A DNA stretch of 64,000 nt from Candidatus Acidulidesulfobacter diazotrophicus (GCA_004195025.1 SGBB01000011.1:1-64000); one strand, 5' to 3'; positions 15,449-26,750 are shown, counted from the stretch's first letter. Notes: a model not told the origin generated them from the sequence alone. Made by a program: numbers and translations.

Positions 15449-18430
15449 TTAAATAACAATGTTAATTAGTTTATTTTTTATATATATTGATTTTTTAACC
15501 CCAGAAATATTATCAATATATTTTTTAATTTTTTCGTCTTCCAATGACAAATTAAGAATATCTTGCTGTTCCGAATCTATATTTGCAGTTATTTGAGATC
15601 TTAACTTGCCGTTTATCTGCACGGCAATACCGCATGTTTCAATTTTGTATCCCGTATCTATAATTTCAGGCCATCCTGCCGATTCAATATTTATACTGCT
15701 GCCTAAAATTTCAAAACATTCTGAACAAATATGCGGGATAAACGGGTACAATATTATTAAAATTGAATTAAAAATATGTTTTAATAAATATTTATCGCTT
15801 TCATATTTTTCGTATGTTTGCGGTCGTTCTATTTCAAATGTTTTAATTGTATCAGTTGTATTAATTATTTCAATGTTTATATTTACATTATTTTGTTTTT
15901 TATGATATTCATAAATTTTATTGACCAATTCCATACAGGAACTTATAACGGTATTAAAATGAAATCTTTCTTCCATTTCGGTTTCAGATTTTTTTATTAT
16001 ACCGTTCAATTCATAATTAATTTTTTTTAATTCAATATCGGTTTTTTCAAAAAAATTTTTATTTAAAATTATCAGATTTTTTAAATTATTTATTTCTATA
16101 TTTTTTAAATATTTTTCGTATGCCGAAACTATTTTATAGATTTTATTAATAAATCTATAAGAACCTTCAACTCCTTTATCGTTCCATTCAAGGTCTTTTT
16201 CCGGAGGAGCGGCGAAAAGCGAAAAAAGTCTAACAGTGTCTGAACCGTATTTATTAATAAGATCATCAGGGTCAACAACATTGCCTTTGGATTTTGACAT
16301 CTTAGCGCCGTTTTTTACAACCATACCCTGCGTTAATAAATTTTTAAAAGGTTCATTGATATTTAAATATCCTAAATCCCTTAAAACCTTGACAAAGAAC
16401 CTTGCGTACAAAAGATGCATTACCGCATGTTCAACTCCGCCTATATATTGATCTACCGGAAGCCAGTAATTTGCAGCTTTTTTATCAAAAGGTGATTGAA
16501 TTGTATGAGTTGAAGCTGAATTATTAATATTATTAATAAAGTTATTATTGCTATTACTATTTGATTTATTTATATAATCTGATTTAACTAAATCTGATTT
16601 TGAAGTATATTTGGCATAATACCATGAAGATTCGACGAAAGTGTCCATGGTGTCGGTTTCTCTTTTAGCTTTGCCTCCGCATACAGGACAGCAAGTATCT
16701 ATAAATGAGTCTAATCTTGCGAGCGGAGATTCGCCTTCGCCTGTAAATACAACATTTTCAGGCAATTCTAACGGTAAATCGTTTTCATTTAGAGGGACTG
16801 TGCCGCATTTTTCGCAATAAACAATAGGTATGGGGCATCCCCAGTATCTTTGTCTTGAAATTCCCCAATCTTTTAATCTATAATTTGTAACTCTTTTACC
16901 GATGCTCATTTTTTCGGCTTCTAAAGATATAGCATTTTTAGCTTCCTTTGATATTAAACCGTTAAACACGGATGAATTAATCAGAATGCCTTCTCCGTTG
17001 AACGGACTTATTAGCTCTGAATCGTTAACAAGATTTACAGAGCTTTCGCCGTTTAAACTTTTATTATTATAATTATTATTAATAACATTATGATTATAAT
17101 CGTTGTTGCCGGAAATATTATTTACGGCATTGGATGATACGGCAGTATAGTCTTGATTTCTAATAACTTCAATTATTTCAATATTATATTTTTTTGCAAA
17201 TTCAAAATCCCTTTCATCATGGGCAGGAACAGACATTATTGCTCCCGTGCCGTAATCCATTAGAACAAAATTGGCAATATAAATAGGTAATTTCTTCTTA
17301 TTAAACGGATTAATTGCGTAAGAACCAGTAAAAACACCTTCTTTTTCTGTAATTTCTTTTGAAATTAAACTTTTTCGAATTAATTCTTCAGTTTTAATTT
17401 TAGCGTTTTCAGTTTTTAATAAATCTTTAACTAATGGATGTAAAGGCGAAATAGCAAGATATGTTGCGCCAAAAATAGTATCGGGTCGAGTTGTAAAAAT
17501 TTCTAATTCCATTGCATTTTTTTCTGCCGATTTTTTTTGATTTTTATCTGACCAGCTTTCAGGGCTTAAATTAATAATTTTGTTATTTTCGTCATTATCG
17601 TCATCGTTAATATTATAATTATGACTGTTACTAACTTGACCGTTGATTTTTTCTATTTTATTTATTGCTGATTGTAAATCTGATGCATTTTCCTTGTCGG
17701 CTATTTTAAAAAATAAACTTAGACCTTCGCTTTTGCCGATCCAATTTTTCTGCATTGTTTTTACTTTATCAGGCCAGCCGTTTAAATTATCTAATTCGGC
17801 AAGAAGTTCTTCCGCATAATCGGTAATTTTAAGAAACCACTGGTCCATACTTTTTATAGTAATTTCGTTATCACATCGCCAGCATTTTCCGTTTTCAACC
17901 TGTTCGTTAGCAAGCGTAGTATGGCATGATTCGCACCAGTTAACGCGAGAAAGTTTTTTATATGCGAGTCCCTTTTTAAACATTTGAATAAAAAAAAGCT
18001 GTTCCCATTTATAATAAGAACTGTCAGATGTAATAATTTTCCTGTCCCAATCGTAAGAAAGTCCAAGTTTTTTAAACTGAACTTCCATAGTTTCAATATT
18101 TTTATATGTCCATTCTTTAGGATTTGTTTTATTTTTTATTGCCGCATTTTCGGCAGGAAGTCCAAAACTGTCAAAACCAATCGGATGCAAAACATAATAT
18201 CCTTTCAGTCTTTTGAATCTTGCTATAGCATCGCCTATGGAATAATTTCTGACATGTCCCATATGAATTCTTCCTGAAGGATAAGGAAACATTTCAAGAC
18301 AATAAAACTTCTCCTTATTTTTATTGGTATCAATAGGCAGATCGTCAACGGAATAATCATTTCCGTTAAGCCATTTATTCTGCCATTTTTTCTCTATAGA
18401 AGAAAAATCATAAATTTTTTCTTGTTCCAT
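15449..18430 (-). CDS. leuS: Leucyl-tRNA synthetase
   Basis: A 993-residue class I synthetase, longer than usual (most bacterial LeuS are about 820-880). HMGH is at 56-59 and KMSKS at 710-714; the editing domain and the CEKCGTVPL/CCPVCGG zinc motifs are visible. The extra length lies in three Asn/Ser/Asp-rich insertions: one before the editing domain (with HNYNINDDDNDENN), one inside it (with SGNNDYNHNVINNNYNN), and one near 618-640 (NKSNSNSNNNFINNINN). All catalytic motifs are intact, so the enzyme should be functional. It heads a leuS-lptE-holA unit. Confidence 0.97.
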   Translation of the reverse strand: MEQEKIYDFSSIEKKWQNKWLNGNDYSVDDLPIDTNKNKEKFYCLEMFPYPSGRIHMGHVRNYSIGDAIARFKRLKGYYVLHPIGFDSFGLPAENAAIKNKTNPKEWTYKNIETMEVQFKKLGLSYDWDRKIITSDSSYYKWEQLFFIQMFKKGLAYKKLSRVNWCESCHTTLANEQVENGKCWRCDNEITIKSMDQWFLKITDYAEELLAELDNLNGWPDKVKTMQKNWIGKSEGLSLFFKIADKENASDLQSAINKIEKINGQVSNSHNYNINDDDNDENNKIINLSPESWSDKNQKKSAEKNAMELEIFTTRPDTIFGATYLAISPLHPLVKDLLKTENAKIKTEELIRKSLISKEITEKEGVFTGSYAINPFNKKKLPIYIANFVLMDYGTGAIMSVPAHDERDFEFAKKYNIEIIEVIRNQDYTAVSSNAVNNISGNNDYNHNVINNNYNNKSLNGESSVNLVNDSELISPFNGEGILINSSVFNGLISKEAKNAISLEAEKMSIGKRVTNYRLKDWGISRQRYWGCPIPIVYCEKCGTVPLNENDLPLELPENVVFTGEGESPLARLDSFIDTCCPVCGGKAKRETDTMDTFVESSWYYAKYTSKSDLVKSDYINKSNSNSNNNFINNINNSASTHTIQSPFDKKAANYWLPVDQYIGGVEHAVMHLLYARFFVKVLRDLGYLNINEPFKNLLTQGMVVKNGAKMSKSKGNVVDPDDLINKYGSDTVRLFSLFAAPPEKDLEWNDKGVEGSYRFINKIYKIVSAYEKYLKNIEINNLKNLIILNKNFFEKTDIELKKINYELNGIIKKSETEMEERFHFNTVISSCMELVNKIYEYHKKQNNVNINIEIINTTDTIKTFEIERPQTYEKYESDKYLLKHIFNSILIILYPFIPHICSECFEILGSSINIESAGWPEIIDTGYKIETCGIAVQINGKLRSQITANIDSEQQDILNLSLEDEKIKKYIDNISGVKKSIYIKNKLINIVI

Positions 18431-18520
18431 AAATCTTATCCGTAATTTTTTTGTGTAAGTTTAATTAATTAAAATAAAATATAAAGTATAAATATAAAAC
18501 TAAAAAATAAATATTAATAA

Positions 18521-18560
18521 AAAAACTCCCTATTATAAAAATAATCTAAAGGGAGTTTTT
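18521..18560 (-). terminator. Rho-independent terminator of phosphoketolase
   Basis: A perfect stem AAAAACTCCCT (18521-18531) / AGGGAGTTTTT (18550-18560). Read on the reverse strand it follows xfp by about 100 nt and ends in a T-run. Confidence 0.75.
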
Positions 18561-18663
18561 AAAATTTTATAATTAATAATATTATCACAAAAAAAAATAT
18601 AAATAAATATAGACTTTATCCTTTAATCCTTCCGGATTATAAAATTATAAAAATAATTAAATT

Positions 18664-21006
18664 TTATAGCTGCAATGTCCAGTTTTCAATTTCATCCATA
18701 TCTTTGAGATTTGTTGTAACATATACTTTATTATTGCTTATTTTTTCTTCAAATTTTGCGATTAAGTTTAAATATTTTGACTTAGAATTAGGAATATTTT
18801 TTAAAGCAAGAATAGCTAAATCAAATCTGCTCATTTTGTTTCTTATAACCATATCAAACGGAGTTGTCGTAGCGCCTTCTTCCATATAGCCTCTGACATG
18901 GAAGCGTTCAGAATTAGGTCTTCCGTGAACAAGGTCGTGAATTATTCTGATATATCCGTGAAATGCAAATACAACCGGAGTATTTTCTTGAAACAAATTA
19001 AGAAAAATATCGGGATCTATTCCGTGCGGATGATAATCCGAGGGGCTTAAAGTCATTAAATCTACAATATTTACAACCCTTGTTTTAATTTCAGGAGCAT
19101 ATTCTTTAAGCAAAGATGCGGCGGCAATAGTTTCTAATGTCGGAACATCGCCTGCGCAAGCAAAAATTACATCAGGATTCCCGTCGTCTTTATTACCTGC
19201 CCATTCAAATATTGAAATTCCTTTTTGGCAATGTTTTTTTGCCGATTCCATATCAAGCCATTGAAGTTCAGGCTGTTTGCCCGCTATAATAACATTAACA
19301 TAATTTTTAGATCTTAAGCAATGGTTCATAACCGATAATAGCGTGTTTGCATCGGGCGGAAAATAAATTCTTGCTACGGAAGATCTTTCGTTTATTATAT
19401 TGTCTATAAAACCAGGTCCTTGATGTGAAAATCCGTTGTGGTCCTGCCTCCACACGTGGGAAGAAAGAATAATGTTTAGAGATGCAGTAGGCTTTCTCCA
19501 TGAAAATTCCTGCGCTATTTCAACCCATTTTGAAAATTGGGTAACCATTGAATCAACAATGGTTGCAAATGCTTCGTAACTCATAAATATGCCGTGCCTG
19601 CCGGTCAACAAATATCCTTCAAGCCATCCCTCGCATAAATGTTCCGATAAGACTTCCATTACTCTTCCGTCGGCAGATACGTGGTCGTCTATTTTTATAG
19701 TAGGATTAACGGAGCATCTGTCGGTGACTTCGAAAACTCCATAAAACCTGTTTGACGTTGTTTCATCGGGACTCATTAAACGGAAATTTTTAGGATTTTT
19801 TTTATAAACATCTCTTACATATTCACCGAGTCTTCTTGTAGATTCTAAAGTTATTGTTCCCGGTGTTTTAACTTCTACTGCGTATTGCGTAAAATCAGGC
19901 AGGTTTAAATCCTCTAAAAGAAATCCGCCGTTAGCCTGTATGTTTGCTCCTATTCTTTTAGTTTTTTGCGGAACAAAATCAGCTAATTCTTTTATTAATA
20001 CACCATTTTCATCAAAAAGTTCATTATGTTTATAACTTCTCATCCATTTTTCAAGCAATTTAAGGTGAGAAGGATTTTCAACGGGATCCGGAATAGGCAC
20101 CTGATGCGCTCTAAATGTTCCTTCAAGAGGCAAACCGTCAAGTTCTTTAGGACAAGTCCAGCCTTTTAAAGTTCTTAATATTATCATAGGCCATTCGGGT
20201 TTTGTTTTGAATCCGTTTTCTCTTGTATCTTTTTGTATTGCAATTATCAGGTTATAACATTCATCAAGAGTTTTGGACATTTTTTTATGCATTTCATTTG
20301 GATCGTCGCCTTCAACAAAAAATACTTTATAGCCGTATCCGGAAAATAAATTTTTCAAATGTTTATCGTCGGTTCTTCCTAACACCGTAGGACCTGATAT
20401 TTTATATCCGTTTAAATGCAAAATAGGAAGAACGGCGCCGTCTCTCACCGGGTTTAAAAAATCAAGAGATTTCCAGCTGCCTTCCAACGGTCCTGTTTCT
20501 GCTTCTCCGTCGCCTACAATGCATACGGTAATAAGATCAGGGTTATCAAACGCCGCTCCGAAAGCATGGACTAAGGAATAGCCTAATTCTCCGCCTTCAT
20601 GTATTGAACCGGGGATATGCGGACCTACATGGCTTGGAAAACCGTACGGAGTTGAAAATTTTCTAAAAAGCATATTCATTCCATAAATATCCTGAGAAAT
20701 TTCATTATGATGTTCAGATAAAGTCCCTTCCAAATAAGTATTCGCAAGAATTGCAGGTGCTCCGTGCCCTGGACCGTTTATTAAAAGAATATTAGCGTCG
20801 GTATGATTTATTAAATTGTTCAAATGGGTATATATAAAATTTAAACCCGGCGTAGTTCCCCAGTGTCCTAACAATCTTGGTTTTATATGTTCCGGTTTCA
20901 ACGGTTCCTTGAGCATTGGATTGTCTTTTAGGTAAATAGTGCAGCAAGCTAAGTAATTAGAAGCTCTCCAGTATGAATTTATAGTTTCTAACTCTTTTTC
21001 ATTCAT
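18664..21006 (-). CDS. xfp: Xylulose-5-phosphate/fructose-6-phosphate phosphoketolase
   Basis: About 780 residues with the phosphoketolase N-terminus (INSYWRASNYLA), GHWGTTPGLNFIY, the TPP-binding region with VGDGEAETGPLEGSWKS, and LSSHVWRQDHNGFSHQGPG. It is thiamine-diphosphate-dependent and cleaves xylulose-5-P or fructose-6-P to acetyl-phosphate. The ATG at 21024 overlaps the AGGAGG Shine-Dalgarno, so the true start is the ATG at 21006. A hexanucleotide repeat tract lies upstream. It fits with the TPP-riboswitch thiamine genes in this window and gap/pgk nearby. Confidence 0.95.
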   Translation of the reverse strand: MNEKELETINSYWRASNYLACCTIYLKDNPMLKEPLKPEHIKPRLLGHWGTTPGLNFIYTHLNNLINHTDANILLINGPGHGAPAILANTYLEGTLSEHHNEISQDIYGMNMLFRKFSTPYGFPSHVGPHIPGSIHEGGELGYSLVHAFGAAFDNPDLITVCIVGDGEAETGPLEGSWKSLDFLNPVRDGAVLPILHLNGYKISGPTVLGRTDDKHLKNLFSGYGYKVFFVEGDDPNEMHKKMSKTLDECYNLIIAIQKDTRENGFKTKPEWPMIILRTLKGWTCPKELDGLPLEGTFRAHQVPIPDPVENPSHLKLLEKWMRSYKHNELFDENGVLIKELADFVPQKTKRIGANIQANGGFLLEDLNLPDFTQYAVEVKTPGTITLESTRRLGEYVRDVYKKNPKNFRLMSPDETTSNRFYGVFEVTDRCSVNPTIKIDDHVSADGRVMEVLSEHLCEGWLEGYLLTGRHGIFMSYEAFATIVDSMVTQFSKWVEIAQEFSWRKPTASLNIILSSHVWRQDHNGFSHQGPGFIDNIINERSSVARIYFPPDANTLLSVMNHCLRSKNYVNVIIAGKQPELQWLDMESAKKHCQKGISIFEWAGNKDDGNPDVIFACAGDVPTLETIAAASLLKEYAPEIKTRVVNIVDLMTLSPSDYHPHGIDPDIFLNLFQENTPVVFAFHGYIRIIHDLVHGRPNSERFHVRGYMEEGATTTPFDMVIRNKMSRFDLAILALKNIPNSKSKYLNLIAKFEEKISNNKVYVTTNLKDMDEIENWTLQL

Positions 21007-21096
21007 CAGCTCTAACCTCCTCATTAAATAATGATGGATTAATTGATTAAATAAGCAATTTTATATGATTTTTAATATATTTAAAAGTTTACAAAG

Positions 21097-21224
21097 TTTA
21101 TATTTATATTTATATTTATATTTATATTTATATTTATATTTATATTTATATTTATATTTATATTTATATTTATATTTATATTTATATTTATATTTATATT
21201 TATATTTATATTTATATTTATATT
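21097..21224. repeat. Hexanucleotide tandem repeat (TTTATA)n upstream of xfp
   Basis: An uninterrupted run of TTTATA units, 128 bp or about 21 copies, 91-218 bp upstream of the xfp start. Such simple repeats are prone to slippage and could alter promoter spacing or upstream activity. No other gene lies between it and xfp. The rest of 21225-21412 is AT-rich without recognisable features. Confidence 0.95.
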
Positions 21225-21412
21225 GAAAAATTAAATTAAAAGAATATAAAATATCAACCCACGCCCACCGCTTATTTTTTAATATATTCTAAAATATATA
21301 TAAGAGGTATTTGATAAATTATTTTGCAGTTCTATAAGTAATTAATAATTAAGTTTTCCAAGAGTTTTATAGATTAACGGTAAACTTGGGTTAAGATAAG
21401 ATTTCGTATCTA

Positions 21413-22018
21413 TTAACTAAAACCGTATTGCGCTAATTCTTCTTTCGTGTTTTTATAAGAGGTATGCTGAAAAGCGTTTATTCCAAGATTAGCAGCGGTT
21501 TCAACATTAAAATATCTGTCGTCGATAAAAATACATTCTTCAGGTTTTGAAAAAGATAAACTTAAAGCAAGTTTGTATATATTTTCATCAGGTTTTCTTA
21601 AATGGACAAAACATGATGTGATAAAAAAATCAAATAATTTATCTAACTCAAAAGTCTTAACGCGGTAAATGGAAAGTTCAAGTCCTTCGTTGTTCAGAGA
21701 TGCAAGCCTAAACTTATGTTTTGATTTTAGAGTGTGAAATAATTGGATCATTTCAGGAATGGCATGCGATTGACTAAAAATAAAATTCTTAATATCAGTT
21801 CTTGAAAAGTTGCGTTCTCTATAGAATATTGTTTTATCAAGATAATTATCTAACGAAATTTTCCCTTCTTCGTAAAGCGCAAACAAATAACCATGTCTCT
21901 CCGCAAAATCTTCGTAATCTAAATTAAATTTTTCGGAAGCTAATTTTCTTGAGCGGGTATCCCACCCGTTAGTGAGTAAAACACTGCCGATGTCTAAAAA
22001 AATTGTTTTTATTTCCAT
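21413..22018 (-). CDS. HAD-superfamily hydrolase (YihX-like)
   Basis: 201 residues. Motif I is IFLDIGSVLL, with nucleophile Asp9 and Gly where the second Asp of classical phosphatases sits; this 'DIG/DLG' form is seen in YihX-type sugar-phosphate phosphatases. Motif II is ASLNNEG, motif III HLRKPD with Lys, and motif IV CIFIDDRYFNV with the two acidic residues. Substrate unknown. Monocistronic. Confidence 0.75.
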   Translation of the reverse strand: MEIKTIFLDIGSVLLTNGWDTRSRKLASEKFNLDYEDFAERHGYLFALYEEGKISLDNYLDKTIFYRERNFSRTDIKNFIFSQSHAIPEMIQLFHTLKSKHKFRLASLNNEGLELSIYRVKTFELDKLFDFFITSCFVHLRKPDENIYKLALSLSFSKPEECIFIDDRYFNVETAANLGINAFQHTSYKNTKEELAQYGFS

Positions 22019-22105
22019 TGTGTTGTAATTTTTTTTATTATGATTTTGCTATTTTGGAACTTTTTGATACAATAATAATAATTTAATTAATTAAAAATTA
22101 ATTGA

Positions 22106-22254
22106 TTAACCTAATTTCACCGTTTTTATTATTATAAAATTACAACTCATTGATATTATTACATTTTATTTTTATTCCCCATATACTTTTTTGTTGCCCA
22201 CATAAATATAGCAATATCATGATGTTGCTGGTAATTATGGTGAAGTTGGGTTAA
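22106..22254. repeat. Small inverted-repeat-bounded element
   Basis: TTAACCTAATTTCACC (22106-22121) and GGTGAAGTTGGGTTAA (22239-22254) are inverted repeats matching at 14 of 16 positions. They enclose about 117 bp of non-coding DNA with a further small hairpin (GCAATA/TGTTGC around 22211-22228). The layout is that of a miniature element. The rest of 22019-22561 is plain AT-rich spacer. Confidence 0.45.
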
Positions 22255-22561
22255 GTAAATATATCAATATAATAAATAATCATACTATAATTATACCACA
22301 TTTTATTTATATAAAAATTTAGCCGTTTAAAAATTATTAATTTACATAATGAATTTCACTCGCCGTATATATTAATAATTTATTGAATTATATAATTTAT
22401 TTATCATCTTATATAATAATAAATAAATAAAATCATCAGGCTATTAAAAAGTGAAAATAAAATAATAGATGGCAAAGAATAGAGAACACATACAAACAAA
22501 GAGTTAATAAATAAAAATTCAAAATTACGAAATAAAAATAATTAAGAAATAAAAATAAAAA

Positions 22562-23587
22562 ATGAAAAAAATTGCTCTTTTATACAATCAAGAATTAGAA
22601 AAATATAAATATGCCGAATATCATCCTCTAAAAAGGGAACGGATTATCTATACTATGCAAAAAATTAAAAAATATTCAAAAGGCGCATACGATAATTTTA
22701 TTGTAAATCCTGCTTCAATTGAAGAAATGAGTTTATATCACGATGCTGATTATATCAAATATCTTTATGAAACAGAAAACGATAAAACAAAATACATACC
22801 CAAAAAATATGAAATAGGAACTACGGATAATCCTTATTTTAAAGGCATTTTTTCTACATCAAGCATTCATATAGGCGCAGTTAATTTAGCGGCTGATTTA
22901 ATTGTAAAAGAAAATTATACAGATGCGTTTTATTTCCCCGGCGGACTTCATCATGCAAAAAAGAATTATGCATGGGGGTTTTGTTTTGTAAATGATCCTG
23001 TTTATGCAATATTGAGATTATTGAATTATAAAAAAAGAGTCTTATATATAGATGTTGACGCGCATTTTTGCGATGGAGTTGCCGATGCTTTCAGGAATGA
23101 TCCCAGAAATAAAAAAGATTTATTAATATTATCTTTTCATGAAAGCGGAGATTTTTTATTTCCTGGAGAGGGTTATATTGAAGAAAAAAGTTCAATTAAT
23201 TTTCCGCTTTATCCGGGCACCGATGATTATACTTATTTGTTAAATTTTACAAAAGTTTTTAATTACGTGTTTGATAAATTCAGACCTGATGTGCTGGTAG
23301 TACAAATAGGAGCGGATTCTTCAAAATTTGATATATTGTCGCATTTAAATTTATCATTAAAAGGATATTTAAATATAATAAAAATTATTAATGAAAAAAA
23401 AGCAAATAAAATATGGCTTGGCGGAGGAGGGTATAATAATAAATTTACTTCATGCGCATGGTCATCGGCTTTTAGATTAGTTTTAGGAGATATAAAGGTC
23501 GGCGATATTAAACATAATATTAAAGACCAAAGAGCATTTAGTTATGCAAAAGAAAATTATAATTTTTTAATAAGAAATATTTTTTAG
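22562..23587 (+). CDS. Histone deacetylase/AcuC-family amidohydrolase
   Basis: 341 residues of the arginase/deacetylase fold. Catalytic residues are recognisable: the His130-His131 dyad (GGLHHA), zinc ligands Asp166 and His168 in DVDAHFCDG, the Asp of QIGAD, and GGGGY with the active-site Tyr. Most family members have His where Phe169 follows His168. Likely removes acetyl or related groups from a small molecule or protein lysine; the substrate is unknown. No acetyl-CoA synthetase is adjacent. Confidence 0.85.
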   Translation: MKKIALLYNQELEKYKYAEYHPLKRERIIYTMQKIKKYSKGAYDNFIVNPASIEEMSLYHDADYIKYLYETENDKTKYIPKKYEIGTTDNPYFKGIFSTSSIHIGAVNLAADLIVKENYTDAFYFPGGLHHAKKNYAWGFCFVNDPVYAILRLLNYKKRVLYIDVDAHFCDGVADAFRNDPRNKKDLLILSFHESGDFLFPGEGYIEEKSSINFPLYPGTDDYTYLLNFTKVFNYVFDKFRPDVLVVQIGADSSKFDILSHLNLSLKGYLNIIKIINEKKANKIWLGGGGYNNKFTSCAWSSAFRLVLGDIKVGDIKHNIKDQRAFSYAKENYNFLIRNIF

Positions 23588-23725
23588 AATATTAGAATAT
23601 TAGCGAAAATACCCATAATAATTTTTGATAAATATGCTTTATACTTTGTACTTTTTAGTTAGTTAGATAGACATGGCATATATATTATGGCGGAGATATT
23701 TTGAGAAATATTTTTACCTTTATTA

Positions 23726-24187
23726 TTATATATATTTAATTATTGAGATGAATAACAATATAGTTCCGACTACTACACAGCTATCTGCAACATTAAAACT
23801 CGGCCAGTGATATTGATATATATGGATATCTATAAAGTCAACCACAAAACCCTGGAAGATTCTATTAATCAAATTAGAAACAGCGCCTGATATAATTAAA
23901 GATGAAGAAACTATAAAAAGATTTGTATAAATTTTTACTCTAAATAAAGCATAAATTAAAGCAATTATAATGGCTAACGTGAATAATATTATGATATATT
24001 TTGATGCATTTCCCATAATACCGAAAGCTACGCCGGCATTATTAACATGTACTATATTAAAATAGTGTTTTATGACGGTAATTTTTCCGTAAAAAGAAAT
24101 ATTATTTGCTATTATATATTTTGTTATCTGATCAACAATCAAAATCGGAATAAAAATAGAAATTAAAACTAATAATTTTTTTTTCAT
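23726..24187 (-). CDS. lspA: Lipoprotein signal peptidase (signal peptidase II)
   Basis: 153 residues, four membrane helices. It has NNAGVAFGI and the two catalytic aspartates in VVDFIDIH and FNVADSCV. It cleaves prolipoproteins such as LptE and RlpA encoded in this window. Last gene of a gap-pgk-lspA series on the reverse strand. Confidence 0.95.
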   Translation of the reverse strand: MKKKLLVLISIFIPILIVDQITKYIIANNISFYGKITVIKHYFNIVHVNNAGVAFGIMGNASKYIIILFTLAIIIALIYALFRVKIYTNLFIVSSSLIISGAVSNLINRIFQGFVVDFIDIHIYQYHWPSFNVADSCVVVGTILLFISIIKYI

Positions 24188-24245
24188 AATAATTATATTA
24201 AGCTGTTATTGTTATATTTCACTTATTTATATTTAGTTTGTCAGG

Positions 24246-25457
24246 TCAGATCAGTTTATTTTTTTTAGAGCATTCTATTAACGCTTGTATTCCGGGGAGA
24301 ATTTTTCCTTCAAGCAGCTCAAGAAACGCCCCTCCCCCTGTGGACACGTAAGACATTTTAGCAAATTCGCCTGCTCTGTGCAAGGCAACGTCGGTATCCC
24401 CGCCGCCGACTATCGTAAGAGCATAAGCGTTTGCAACATTTGACACCATAGCGTATGTGCCCCTGCTGAATGCATCAAATTCGAACACCCCCATTGGACC
24501 GTTCCATACAATTGTTTTTGCGTTTTGAATTGCTTCCGAAAATAAAGTTACGGTTGCGGGACCTATATCTAAGGCTAACCAATCTTTAGGAATTTCTTGA
24601 ACTGTTGTAACTTTAGATTCGGCATCCGGTAAAAACTTATCAGCCACTACCACATCAACGGGAAGATAAAGTTTTATTTTTTTTTCTTTTATTTTTTCTA
24701 AAGTTTTTTTAGCATAGTCTACCATATCATTTTCAACCGATGAAGCTCCGATGTCATAACCCAAAGCTTTTAAAAAGGTATTTGACATTGCTCCGCCTAT
24801 AATTAGTTTATCAACTTTTTCGGCCAGATTAGAAAGCACTTCTATTTTTCCTGAGACTTTGGCGCCTCCTACAATAGCTACAAACGGTCTCATTGGATTT
24901 TCTACCGCTCTTCTGAAGTAATTAAGTTCTTTTCTTACTAAAAAACCAGCTGCGCAAGTATTAACATATTTTGTTACTGCAACATTTGAAGCATGGGATC
25001 TATGAGCCGTTGCGAACGCATCGTTAACATAAATATCGCATAAGGATGCAAGTTCTTTTCCAAAATAATCGTCATTGGCAGTTTCTTCAGAATGAAATCT
25101 TAAATTTTCTAAAAGTATAATATCTCCGTGTGAACTGGATTTTACGGCATTTTCTGCCAATTCTCCTATGCAATCGTTTACAAATTTAACTTCTTTATCT
25201 AAAAGCCTGCTGAGTCTTTTGGCGACGACAAGAAGAGAAAGTTCAGGGACAGGTTTTCCTTTAGGTCGCCCCATGTGAGACATAAGAATAATCCTTGCTT
25301 TTTCATCAAGGCAGTAATTTATCGTAGGTAAAACCGCTCTTATTCTTGAATCATCCGTTATATTGCCGTTTGAATCCAAAGGTACATTAAAATCCACTCT
25401 TATTAGAAGAGTTTTATTTTTTATTTCAATTTCGTCTATATATACGATATTATCCAT
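24246..25457 (-). CDS. pgk: Phosphoglycerate kinase
   Basis: 403 residues with RVDFNVPLDSNGNITDDSRI at the N-terminus, substrate-site LMSHMGRPKG, and ATP-site GGGDTD near the C-terminus. Normal length. ATP-forming glycolytic step; directly downstream of gap. Confidence 0.97.
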   Translation of the reverse strand: MDNIVYIDEIEIKNKTLLIRVDFNVPLDSNGNITDDSRIRAVLPTINYCLDEKARIILMSHMGRPKGKPVPELSLLVVAKRLSRLLDKEVKFVNDCIGELAENAVKSSSHGDIILLENLRFHSEETANDDYFGKELASLCDIYVNDAFATAHRSHASNVAVTKYVNTCAAGFLVRKELNYFRRAVENPMRPFVAIVGGAKVSGKIEVLSNLAEKVDKLIIGGAMSNTFLKALGYDIGASSVENDMVDYAKKTLEKIKEKKIKLYLPVDVVVADKFLPDAESKVTTVQEIPKDWLALDIGPATVTLFSEAIQNAKTIVWNGPMGVFEFDAFSRGTYAMVSNVANAYALTIVGGGDTDVALHRAGEFAKMSYVSTGGGAFLELLEGKILPGIQALIECSKKNKLI

Positions 25458-25529
25458 AGTAAAAAAATTACAGCTTATGATTAATTATTTATTAATTTAA
25501 TGAATCTAATTTAATGAATTTTAATGAAA

Positions 25530-26543
<1,014 letters not shown>

Positions 26544-26590
26544 CTATCTGTTACCCCGCTTTTAAGTTTTTAAAATTAATATTAAAACAA

Positions 26591-26619
26591 ATTGAATTAA
26601 TATGGCTGATTAATTCAAT
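26591..26619. promoter_or_regulatory. 11-bp inverted repeat upstream of gap
   Basis: ATTGAATTAAT (26591-26601) / ATTAATTCAAT (26609-26619) with a 7-bp spacer, 48-76 bp upstream of the gap start. Symmetry and spacing suit a dimeric repressor site; AT-richness makes chance a real alternative. Confidence 0.4.
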
Positions 26620-26660
26620 ATTGAATATAAATAAATAATTAAATGCAATTTATTATTAAT

Positions 26661-26750
26661 TCTTTAATCCAGCATTAGAACTTCTTATAACTTCCCTCCC
26701 GCAAGGGGATGGAAGTTGCGGAAATAATTATTTTCTAACGCAGAATTAAG
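26661..26750. repeat. 90-bp element with imperfect inverted ends
   Basis: TCTTTAATCCAGCATTAGAA at the left and TTCTAACGCAGAATTAAG at the right are imperfect inverted copies enclosing a GC-richer hairpin-like core (CTTCCCTCCCGCAAGGGG...GGAAG). A related half (CCTTAATTCTGCATTAGAAA) occurs at about 59159-59178, so this is a dispersed repeat. Confidence 0.55.

Noticed and set aside
22562-23587. Inactive histone-deacetylase-like protein
   Set aside because: Only the second His of the HH pair after the zinc ligand is Phe; the zinc ligands, His130-His131 dyad and Tyr loop remain, so loss of activity is not supported.
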